Shown: piece after piece, positions 8,222 through 15,712 of the stretch
Layout: every line of letters starts with the position of its first letter
Position numbering within the stretch: the stretch's first letter is position 1
Source of the DNA: Chryseobacterium sp. G0201
GTDB lineage: Bacteria > Bacteroidota > Bacteroidia > Flavobacteriales > Weeksellaceae
Reading direction: 5' to 3'
NCBI RefSeq assembly: GCF_003815655.1
Contig: NZ_CP033917.1
Span: forward strand, 2,418,001-2,482,000
Length of the DNA stretch: 64,000 nt
Translations under genes and position numbers: made by a program
The notes under the pieces: model-generated
The model's database searches: none
The model's input: only the letters and a program-made list of their open reading frames with translations
Told to the model about the DNA's origin: nothing

Positions 8222-10500
8222 TAATTAACCACAGCTATTTTTGCGGTAGCTTTATCAGAACCATCTTCGTTGGTCATTAATACAAAATAGATCCCGGAAG
8301 CGACTCTTGTACCTCTCATATTGTTAAGATCCCATTCATAATAACCACCTCTGGCAACCGCTGAATGAACTACATTTCCTGCAACATCAGCAATTCTGAT
8401 ATTTGTTTTTTCTGCTAAACCTTTAATGGTAACTTTTCCTTTAAAGTTTGAATACACAACAGGATTAGGATAAACCAATACATTCCCAAAACCGGAAGTA
8501 ACATCTGCTACATCTCCTTGATAGACAACGATCCCGTCATATGATGCGAAATATACCTTTCCTGTTTTTCTGTCAACTTTAATATCAGTAATACTGTTTG
8601 TTGGCAAAGGAGAGTTTTCTTTTGTAAAATGTTTAATAGTTTGCTGGCCGTCTGCCGATAAATAATATACGCCACCACCGTCTATAGAAACCCATTTGTG
8701 ATCTCCGGCATCTACTTCAATCTGTAATATTTGCAGATCTCTGAAAAGTTCTTCACCCAATCCGTTTTGTTCTATGACGATAGGTTCTGCTTGAGGATCT
8801 GCTTCTTTAATTGCTGTTGTAGCGTTAGATAATACTCTTAATCCACTGTCTGTACCGATCCATGCGTCACCTGATTTGTCTATTGCGACAGAAAGTGTTC
8901 CTCCATTGTTTGATGGTAAACCGTTTGATGGGTCAATAATATAGTCTACATCATCCGTAGTGCTTGGTGTTTTTTTGTAATCATATACAAGTAAGCTGTT
9001 TAATCTTGGTGTTGGTACCCATAACAATCCTTCATAATAATAAGGTTTCTGAGCAGCTCCACTTGAAGAAGTAGTATTTTTGATAATAAAACCATCTGTT
9101 GCTCTATCGTAAGAGGCTATACCTGTTGCCTGTCCACCAGTGTTTACATCGCCTGTATAAGCTATAGAGGCAAATAAGCTATTTTGGTCGTCAGAAACAA
9201 ATCCTACCGGACGATAGAATCCAAAGCTTGGTGATAACTGATAATATTTAACAAAATCAAAATCTTTGCTTGATGGATTGTATTTCATTTTATATAGACC
9301 ACGACCAGTTGAGGTTGTATAATTTGTAAAAAATACATCATCCGGACTTGCCGGATCTAATACAGCATCAAGAACGTTAAATCTCGTTGTACTTCCTACA
9401 AAATAAGAAGAATAGATCCATTCCATCCCATTAAAGAAATAAAACCCAGGGTTTTTGGGATTATTTATTGGGGTATTAAATCTTGATTCTCTCCCTCCTG
9501 TAGAAACTAAAATTTGATTATTATCATGTAAACTAATTTTATAAGCATAGTTGAGATAAGGTCCATCTGGTTTAAAGGTATTATTAGTTTCGTTTTTTAT
9601 ACCTGATAATATGGTTCCGCCATAAACCCTTCCGCCAACAGTGGTAGCAGTATTACATTCTTCTCCAAAACTTGAAACAGTACCTGCCGTTCCGTTTGTA
9701 TTAAAAGCATATACTCTTGCCAAATCTGTTACAATAATATTGTTTGCATTTACAACAACATCACGAACGTTTGTAAATGTCTGCCCAATTGGCGTAGAAA
9801 CACCATTGTTATAAATATAAGATGTCGTTGGCGAAGAAAATGTAAGTACAGATTCAGAATCAATGTGAGTGAAATTCCCCGGTATTTCTGTTACCCAAGT
9901 CGTAAATACCGGAAAAGTGTTGTTCATTTCGTGGGTTTTTAATCCTGTATTAGTTACAGAATAAACTTTGTTTCCAAACAAAACGGCTTCGTTACTTGCC
10001 TGATAAACCCCTCCTGTCAGGAAGAAAGCGGAATCATTAAATTCCTTCTTTTTTAAGTCAAAAATAGAAACTCCATATCCTACAGAAATTACTGCTTTGT
10101 CGCCTGTAATTGAGATATGATTGATTTTTTTACTTCCGTTATAACCTGTAGCGATGGGAATATCTACAACATAAGTCACTCCATCCGAGGTAACAACATC
10201 CAAAGAACCATTTTGATATCCTATAAGTCCTACTTTAGTTTGTGGATTATAATCGAAAGCTGTTATTTTTATCTCATGCAAGCCGTTTGCTTTAGACAGC
10301 TTGGTAATTTCTCCTGAGGAAATTGTATAGTAGAAAAGTCCGTTTTCTGCCGCGGCAACTATTTTTCCATTATCTTCTTTCATGGCGATAACGTTGTTAT
10401 AGGAAAACAAATCCGACCATTTTTTTGAAGAAATAGTTTGAGCATTTACCAATTGCAGGGATGCTAAAATACCAAGAGAAATTATAGAGAATTTTTTCAT
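8221..10500 (-). CDS. porZ: PorZ-like T9SS protein (propeller protein with T9SS CTD)
   Basis: A 759-residue secreted protein: signal peptide MKKFSIISLGILASLQLVNAQ, then two-component-regulator-like beta-propeller repeats through most of the length (WIGTDSGLRVLSNATT and WVSIDGGGVYYLSADG are typical blades). The C-terminal 85 residues are a T9SS sorting domain (VYPNPV near residue 680, then SGIYFVLMTNEDG and KIAVVN at the end). This layout matches PorZ, a surface component that assists A-LPS attachment by the type IX secretion system. Flanked with 1-base spacing or overlap by the metallophosphatase and recO genes, so it sits in one operon with them. Confidence 0.8.
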   Translation of the reverse strand: MKKFSIISLGILASLQLVNAQTISSKKWSDLFSYNNVIAMKEDNGKIVAAAENGLFYYTISSGEITKLSKANGLHEIKITAFDYNPQTKVGLIGYQNGSLDVVTSDGVTYVVDIPIATGYNGSKKINHISITGDKAVISVGYGVSIFDLKKKEFNDSAFFLTGGVYQASNEAVLFGNKVYSVTNTGLKTHEMNNTFPVFTTWVTEIPGNFTHIDSESVLTFSSPTTSYIYNNGVSTPIGQTFTNVRDVVVNANNIIVTDLARVYAFNTNGTAGTVSSFGEECNTATTVGGRVYGGTILSGIKNETNNTFKPDGPYLNYAYKISLHDNNQILVSTGGRESRFNTPINNPKNPGFYFFNGMEWIYSSYFVGSTTRFNVLDAVLDPASPDDVFFTNYTTSTGRGLYKMKYNPSSKDFDFVKYYQLSPSFGFYRPVGFVSDDQNSLFASIAYTGDVNTGGQATGIASYDRATDGFIIKNTTSSSGAAQKPYYYEGLLWVPTPRLNSLLVYDYKKTPSTTDDVDYIIDPSNGLPSNNGGTLSVAIDKSGDAWIGTDSGLRVLSNATTAIKEADPQAEPIVIEQNGLGEELFRDLQILQIEVDAGDHKWVSIDGGGVYYLSADGQQTIKHFTKENSPLPTNSITDIKVDRKTGKVYFASYDGIVVYQGDVADVTSGFGNVLVYPNPVVYSNFKGKVTIKGLAEKTNIRIADVAGNVVHSAVARGGYYEWDLNNMRGTRVASGIYFVLMTNEDGSDKATAKIAVVN

Positions 10501-10501
10501 A

Positions 10502-11452
10502 TTATGCTATTATAGAGCTGTCTATTGCCTGATTATTCCAGGAAATATGTTTTACATTTTTATTTGAATCAAAAAAGAAATCTATTCTACCTAAAAGCAA
10601 ACCTGCCCAGCCAACCTGGTTCACCAAAATATTTTTACCTTGTCTGTTGGTAAAAGTTTGAGGTTCAGGTAAAAAAGTATGGGTATGACCGCCTAAAATT
10701 AGATCAATATTTTCAGTTTTAGCAGCTAAAATTTTATCACTTACTTTATTTGGTTCGTCTTTGTAATCGTAACCGATGTGTGAAAGGCAGATCACAAGAT
10801 CACATTTTTGTTCGTTTTTAAGGAAGTTTGAATAATGTTGAGCAACATCGATGGGATCAGAGTAAACCGTTTCACCATATTGTTTTTTACCAACCAATCC
10901 ATCTAATTGAATTCCGACTCCGAAAATACCGACTTTGATTCCGTTTTTGTTGAAAATCTTGTATTGAGAAGTTTTTCCGTCAAGAATTGTATTTTTAAAA
11001 TCATAATTTGAACAGATAAAAGGAAACTGCGCATTAGGCAAAACCTTTAAAAATCCATCTAAACTATTGTCAAAATCATGATTTCCCATGGTTGAGGCAT
11101 CATACTTCATCATGGACATTAATTTAAACTCCAATTCACCTCCGAAAAAGTTGAAATAAGGAGTTCCCTGAAAAATATCACCTGAATCAAGAAGCAAAAG
11201 ATTACTTTCCTGATTTCTGATTTGCTGAATTAAACTTGCCCTTCTCGCAAAACCTCCCTGATTAGGATTTTTGGTATAACTTGCATCAAAAGGCTCTATT
11301 CTGCTGTGTTGATCGTTGGTATGAAGAATAGTAAGTTTATTTTCAGATTTTAAATTAAGAATTTTTAATTCTTCCGCCATCATCATATTCGGAGCTAAAG
11401 CCATTGCTAAAGTTCCGCCACCTATTGCTTTTAAAAACTTTTTTCTATCCAT
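10502..11452 (-). CDS. 5'-nucleotidase-type metallophosphatase, catalytic half
   Basis: A 316-residue protein with an export signal (MDRKKFLKAIGGGTLAMALA, Tat-like but with RK) and the calcineurin-type metallophosphoesterase domain: LTILHTNDQHSR (metal ligands Asp, His), LLDSGDIFQGT, TMGNHDFD, and the late GGHTHTF motif. This is the N-terminal half of UshA-like 5'-nucleotidases, which cleave nucleotides in the periplasm. The substrate-binding C-terminal half is encoded separately by the gene just upstream in the operon (one-base TAATG overlap). The porZ gene starts one base after the stop. Confidence 0.85.
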   Translation of the reverse strand: MDRKKFLKAIGGGTLAMALAPNMMMAEELKILNLKSENKLTILHTNDQHSRIEPFDASYTKNPNQGGFARRASLIQQIRNQESNLLLLDSGDIFQGTPYFNFFGGELEFKLMSMMKYDASTMGNHDFDNSLDGFLKVLPNAQFPFICSNYDFKNTILDGKTSQYKIFNKNGIKVGIFGVGIQLDGLVGKKQYGETVYSDPIDVAQHYSNFLKNEQKCDLVICLSHIGYDYKDEPNKVSDKILAAKTENIDLILGGHTHTFLPEPQTFTNRQGKNILVNQVGWAGLLLGRIDFFFDSNKNVKHISWNNQAIDSSIIA

Positions 11453-12210
11453 TACTTCTTACCAATAAAATTTAAACGAACATCTGTATTAGGAACTACT
11501 TCAGAGTTTTTCTTGAAATATTCAATGAAAAGATCTCTCATTTTAATTCCTGTAGGAAAAGATTCTCCTTTTGCGAAGAATTTCATGTTGTCACCTCCTA
11601 AAGCCAGATAATCAGACGTTGCAATGTAATAATCCTGCGTTGGATTTACCGCTTTTCCGTTGATTAAAGACTTAGATAATTGTCCGCCGTTTGTTTCAAT
11701 GTATAAATGAGAAACCGGATTATTTACCTGATTTTTTGCATAATAATCAAAAAGTCCGGCTAAATCTGATCCTTTCATTTTTACAATAATCACTTCATTT
11801 TCGAAAGGCATTACTTCAAACACATTTTTCAATAAAATATCGCCTTGTCCAATCGTTGTACGAATTCCTCCGATATTAATCAACGCGGCATCGACATTTT
11901 TATTTAGTTTTGATTTTGCCCAAACATCAGCTCCATCGAATGTATAGTCTGCTAAAAGATTGCCTAAATTACTATTATCTCCTTGTTTTGTAAGGTCTAC
12001 ATTGGTGTGGGAGATCTTTTGATTCATCTCTTTATCCAATTTTTGCTTATAAGGTTCAATAATTTTTACAAACTCCTCATCATTCTTTAGCTCATTATTA
12101 ATAGAAATGTTTTTCTGAGTCTTCACATTTGCTACCTGCAACGGAGAAGCCGTCTTACAAGCAGAAAGTGTAGCCAGAGCAATTCCTAGTAACAAGAATT
12201 TATTTTTCAT
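11452..12210 (-). CDS. 5'-nucleotidase C-terminal domain lipoprotein
   Basis: About 252 residues if started at the Met at 12210, which gives a clean lipoprotein signal (MKNKFLLLGIALATLSACKT, lipobox LSAC). The longer reading to 12240 is unlikely because the predicted -7 box lies at 12238-12245. The body matches the 5'-nucleotidase C-terminal domain: NLLADYTFDGAD, LINIGGIRTTIGQGD, FENEVIIVKMKG, and IATSDYLALGGDNM. This domain normally binds the nucleoside and is fused to the phosphatase domain; here it is a separate membrane-anchored protein, probably working with the next gene product. Confidence 0.85.
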   Translation of the reverse strand: MKNKFLLLGIALATLSACKTASPLQVANVKTQKNISINNELKNDEEFVKIIEPYKQKLDKEMNQKISHTNVDLTKQGDNSNLGNLLADYTFDGADVWAKSKLNKNVDAALINIGGIRTTIGQGDILLKNVFEVMPFENEVIIVKMKGSDLAGLFDYYAKNQVNNPVSHLYIETNGGQLSKSLINGKAVNPTQDYYIATSDYLALGGDNMKFFAKGESFPTGIKMRDLFIEYFKKNSEVVPNTDVRLNFIGKK

Positions 12211-12237
12211 ATGCAACAAATTATCTTTTAGTATATG

Positions 12238-12245
12238 CAAATATA
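12238..12245 (-). promoter_or_regulatory. -7 box of the nucleotidase-porZ-recO operon
   Basis: Minus-strand TATATTTG. It places transcription start near 12230 and supports the translation start at 12210. Confidence 0.6.
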
Positions 12246-12299
12246 ATTATATGTATAATAAAACATTATTATTTATTATAAATTCTTAGCTTAAATTAT

Positions 12300-12307
12300 T
12301 AAATTTG
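12300..12307 (+). promoter_or_regulatory. -7 box of dapA
   Basis: TAAATTTG, 19 bases before the dapA start codon. No clear TTG at the expected upstream distance. Confidence 0.5.
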
Positions 12308-12326
12308 GCAAAAATAATTCTAGCAG

Positions 12327-13199
12327 ATGAGCATTTTAAAAGGAGTAGGTGTGGCGTTGGTGACACCCTTTAATGAAGATTTATCCGTTGATTTCGACAG
12401 TTTAACAAAACTTGTTGAGTATAATATCGAGAACGGAACCAATTATTTAGTTGTTTTAGGTACTACAGCAGAAGCTGCAACGCTTTCTGATGAGGAGAAG
12501 AAACAGGTGGTAGATCATATCATTAAGGTGAATAGTAAACGCTTGCCTTTGGTGTTGGGAATTGGTGGAAATAATACGCTTGAAGTTAAAAAACAAATCG
12601 AGGAAACAGATCTTTCAGCTTTTGAAGCGGTACTTTCTGTGTCTCCATATTATAATAAACCTAATCAGGAAGGGCTTTATCAGCATTATAAGGCTTTGGC
12701 ATCTACAGGAAAAAATATTATTATTTATAACGTTCCTTCAAGAACGGGACAAAATGTTGAAGCGGAAACAACTTTACGTTTGGCAAAAGAGTTCCCTAAT
12801 TTATTCTTAATTAAAGAAGCTGCACCGAATATTTTACAGTATTTCGATATTTTAAGAAAAAAACCTGAAGGTTTCAATTTGGTTTCCGGTGATGATGAAT
12901 ACACGCTTCCTGTAACGTTAGCAGGTGGAAATGGTGTAATTTCTGTGATCGGGCAAGGTTATCCTAAAGAATTTTCTACAATGGTGCAATTGGCATTTGA
13001 CGGAAAAGTAAAGGAAGCGTACGAAATCCACAATAAATTAGTTGATATCACAAGATTGATTTTTGCTGAAGGAAATCCTTGCGGAATTAAAGTTATATTA
13101 ACAGAAAAAGGAATCATTAAAAATTATTTAAGACTTCCTCTGGTTCGTGCTTCAGAAGGATTGTATGCCAAGATTAAAGCGGAAATGGCTAAAATTTAA
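12327..13199 (+). CDS. dapA: 4-hydroxy-tetrahydrodipicolinate synthase
   Basis: A 290-residue TIM-barrel enzyme of lysine and diaminopimelate synthesis, condensing pyruvate with aspartate semialdehyde. Visible family marks: GVALVTPFNED at the start, VLGTTAEAATLS (substrate-binding Thr-Thr), VSPYYNKPNQEG, IIYNVPSRTG (catalytic Tyr and Arg) and LFLIKEAAPN with the Schiff-base Lys near residue 163. Length is normal for the family. It has its own promoter and terminator, so it is monocistronic. Confidence 0.95.
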   Translation: MSILKGVGVALVTPFNEDLSVDFDSLTKLVEYNIENGTNYLVVLGTTAEAATLSDEEKKQVVDHIIKVNSKRLPLVLGIGGNNTLEVKKQIEETDLSAFEAVLSVSPYYNKPNQEGLYQHYKALASTGKNIIIYNVPSRTGQNVEAETTLRLAKEFPNLFLIKEAAPNILQYFDILRKKPEGFNLVSGDDEYTLPVTLAGGNGVISVIGQGYPKEFSTMVQLAFDGKVKEAYEIHNKLVDITRLIFAEGNPCGIKVILTEKGIIKNYLRLPLVRASEGLYAKIKAEMAKI

Positions 13200-13220
13200 G
13201 AAGTAATTATTAATAAATAA

Positions 13221-13256
13221 AAAAGTGGAAAGCCAATGGCTTTTCACTTTTTTTTA
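13221..13256 (+). terminator. Terminator of dapA
   Basis: A 14-bp stem with one imperfect pair (13221-13234 with 13238-13251) and a 3-base loop, followed by a T-run. Confidence 0.85.
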
Positions 13257-13274
13257 ATCATAAAAAATCAAAAT

Positions 13275-13778
13275 ATGAAATTTATAAAAGCCACAGAAAA
13301 CGATATTCCTATGATTCAGGATCTGGCAAGAAGATCTTGGGAAAATGCTTATGCGGAGATACTTTCTAAGGAACAAATGGAATTTATGTTGAGAACAATG
13401 TATTCTAAGGAAGAAATTTCGATCCATATGCAGAACCCGAATTATCATTATTTTTTAATTCAGGATGAGAGTAATGACTCTTTTGAAGGTTTTATAGGAT
13501 ATGAAAACGGGTATGAAAAAGAAACTACAAAACTTCACCGCATTTATCTGATTCCTGAAAGTAAAGGTAAAGGTTTTGGTAAAAAAGCCTTAGAATTTTT
13601 AAATAATGAAGTTTCTGATAAGGGAGATAAAAGAATTATATTAAATGTGAATAAGTTTAATTCTGCAAGAAAATTCTATGAATCTCAAGGTTATAAAGTA
13701 TATGATGAAGGGGTTTTTGATATTGGTAATAATTTTTTCATGGACGATTATTTAATGGAGTATTTAATTCACAAATAA
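13275..13778 (+). CDS. GNAT family N-acetyltransferase
   Basis: About 167 residues from the Met at 13275 (MKFIKATENDIPMIQ), which is the standard GNAT N-terminus; the in-frame upstream extension to 13236 would run through the dapA terminator and is rejected. The acetyl-CoA motif is LIPESKGKGFGKKALEF, followed by LNVNKFNSARKFYESQGYK. Target unknown. No close operon partner: the dapA terminator precedes it and about 300 non-coding bases follow. Confidence 0.85.
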   Translation: MKFIKATENDIPMIQDLARRSWENAYAEILSKEQMEFMLRTMYSKEEISIHMQNPNYHYFLIQDESNDSFEGFIGYENGYEKETTKLHRIYLIPESKGKGFGKKALEFLNNEVSDKGDKRIILNVNKFNSARKFYESQGYKVYDEGVFDIGNNFFMDDYLMEYLIHK

Positions 13779-13950
13779 ATGACTTAAAATTCTGTAACAT
13801 TCCATTGTAATTCTATAACAAGTGATGTTATTAATTATTTCATCTTTGTATCAGAACCAAATCACTTTACAATAATACATTCATATGCTTGGTTTTAAGC
13901 TTTTTTAGCTTTTCATCAGTATATTTTTTTTCATCCTTAGTGTTTAAATT

Positions 13951-13978
13951 CCTGTATTCAACAATACAGGAGTTTTTT
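13951..13978 (+). terminator. Terminator in the gap before the AraC-type gene
   Basis: An 8-bp stem (13951-13958 with 13963-13970), loop CAAC, then AGTTTTTT. It lies 173 bases past the GNAT stop, so it ends either a long 3' leader or a small independent RNA. Confidence 0.65.
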
Positions 13979-14074
13979 GCGTTTATACAAAAATTAGGGA
14001 TTTTTACTCCTAATTCACTTTTAATTGAAATAAAGTGTTATATTTACTAAAAAAACTGACACACTTATACTAGG

Positions 14075-14656
14075 ATGAAAATGTATGTAAAATTTGATTT
14101 CAATGCTCTTTGTAAGAAGATATTGGATGAAAAACTTAAGGAACATGGTTTGAAATATCGCTTGCTGAATTTTGGAGAAGTAGAATTTTATGAATCGCTT
14201 ACTCAGGAACAGCATACTATTTTTAAGAAAAATCTTGAAGATTACGGTATAGAAATTATTGAAAGCCAAAGAACGGCTTTGGTGCAAAAAATAAAGGATG
14301 CAATTGTAGAACTGGTATTTTCTGAAGAGATGATTCCTGTAAAGGCATCCATTTATATTGCAGAAAAACTGAATCATAGCTATGGATATTTGTCTAATCT
14401 ATTTTCGGAAGTGACTTTTACGTCTATAGAAAATTTCATTATTCTGCAAAAGATCGAGTATGCAAAAGAATTGATCATCAGTAATAAACAAAGTCTTACG
14501 GAGATCGCCCATAAACTGAACTATTCCAGTGTTGCTCATTTGAGTACACAGTTTAAGAATATGACAGGGGTTACGCCTTCTCAGTTTCAAAAAATTATTA
14601 CGAAAAGAAGAAATGTACAAAGTATGATCATCAATACTAAAATGCAGTATGAATAG
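14075..14656 (+). CDS. AraC-type HTH regulator
   Basis: A 193-residue protein. The C-terminal half is an AraC-type double helix-turn-helix: IYIAEKLNHSYGYLSNLF for the first and LTEIAHKLNYSSVAHLSTQF for the second, closing with TGVTPSQFQKI. The N-terminal 90 residues (CKKILDEKLKEHGLKYRLL) resemble the small sensor-like domain often found with these flavobacterial regulators, but I cannot name a ligand. The stop overlaps the start of the receiver-like gene by 8 bases, so the two are co-translated and probably work together. Confidence 0.8.
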   Translation: MKMYVKFDFNALCKKILDEKLKEHGLKYRLLNFGEVEFYESLTQEQHTIFKKNLEDYGIEIIESQRTALVQKIKDAIVELVFSEEMIPVKASIYIAEKLNHSYGYLSNLFSEVTFTSIENFIILQKIEYAKELIISNKQSLTEIAHKLNYSSVAHLSTQFKNMTGVTPSQFQKIITKRRNVQSMIINTKMQYE

Positions 14657-15098
14657 AGAATACCTTAGCGTAATATTGGTAGATGATGACGAAGGAAACC
14701 GTATTCTTTTTAAAAAGATTCTAAAGGAATTAAAAATAGGGGTTAAAATTCAAAGTTTCAGCAACGTAGCAAATCTAATGGAATATCTGAACAGTAAAGA
14801 AGCTCAGATTCCGGAGATTTTGTTTATGAATTATCATATTTCTCAGAAAAACAGTCTGGAATACGTTTCAGAACTAAAAACTGATTTTAGGTTTGATAAT
14901 ATGGTTACCGCAATTTATTCTGAAAATTTATCGGAAAGTGAAGTTGAGGAGATCTTTGTAAACGGAGCCAACATTTTTATTAAAAAGAAAGATGATTATA
15001 ATGCCTTAAAAAAGGTGCTTTCTGAAGTAATCACTATAAACTGGCAGTATTATACTTCCGGGCTTAACAGAGATAATTTTATCATGAAAGTGTTATAA
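14649..15098 (+). CDS. Receiver-domain protein lacking the phospho-acceptor Asp
   Basis: A 149-residue single-domain response-regulator-like protein. The acidic pocket VDDDEGN (residues 11-17) and the late Lys (FIKKKDD) are present, and TAIYSEN is at the Thr/Ser switch place. However, where the phosphorylated Asp belongs (pattern LFLDxxMP) the sequence reads LFMNYHIS, i.e. Asn. It is therefore probably a pseudo-receiver that signals without aspartyl phosphorylation or by protein contact. It overlaps the AraC-type gene by 8 bases. No output domain is attached. Confidence 0.75.
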   Translation: MNREYLSVILVDDDEGNRILFKKILKELKIGVKIQSFSNVANLMEYLNSKEAQIPEILFMNYHISQKNSLEYVSELKTDFRFDNMVTAIYSENLSESEVEEIFVNGANIFIKKKDDYNALKKVLSEVITINWQYYTSGLNRDNFIMKVL

Positions 15099-15710
15099 AT
15101 AAGAGGTTTAATAAATTCGTTTGATGCTTATTTATATAGTATTTATTGCATAATATTCACACAAAGGTGAAAATTTTGTAACGAATTATTAAAATGATAT
15201 AAAAATTTTTCCATTGCATATCATCACTTTTGTAAAAGAAATTTTAACACAATGTTTAGATATAAAAAACATTAAATGAATGAAGATAATTGTTTCACTA
15301 AGAAACTGAATTATATAAGTTACAATGTTAGTTAAAACAAAATGGATTATATGAATTTCCAATTTTAAAAGCGAAGAAGATCTTTAAAAAAACGGTACAA
15401 TCATGAAAACTCAAGAGTAGTTAAAGGAAAATATATTCGTTTCATTTACATATTTCCTTTAACGAAAAACGGTTAGTTTTTATAATAAACAAGTTGGAAA
15501 CATAATTCATTTTGTTTTTTAAAATTTATTTTAATAGTTATAGCTAAAAAAGTACTTCAGGTAATAAGTATAAATATTTTCACACCAAATCACAAGATAT
15601 TAAAAGCTATAACTATTGAAATATTTTATTAAAAACGGTACAAAATAATTTCTTCAAAATAACAGTTTTATAAGGGGGAACCGCGAAAAGATTTCTTTTC
15701 GCGGTTTTTT
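15099..15710 (+). other. 612-base gap with hairpins, tiny ORFs and a strong terminator
   Basis: No normal gene. Contents in order: a possible 19-codon ORF at 15276-15335 (starts MNEDNCFTKKL) whose leader can pair AATGTTT with AAACATT; a 5-codon ORF (MKTQE) near 15403; a 13-bp hairpin with one bulge (15421-15434 with 15450-15462); a weak AAAAAC/GTTTTT hairpin just after; a 13-bp perfect inverted repeat (15533-15545 with 15605-15617); the direct repeat AAAAACGGTACAA at 15388-15400 and 15631-15643; then the terminator at 15679-15712. This suggests one or more plus-strand non-coding RNAs. Confidence 0.5.
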
Positions 15711-15712
15711 TT
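15679..15712 (+). terminator. Strong plus-strand terminator without an adjacent gene
   Basis: A perfect 12-bp stem (15679-15690 with 15695-15706) with loop ATTT, followed by eight T in all. The T-run is on the plus strand only, so it does not serve recG, which runs towards it on minus; the nearest plus-strand stop is 580 bases upstream. Confidence 0.9.
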
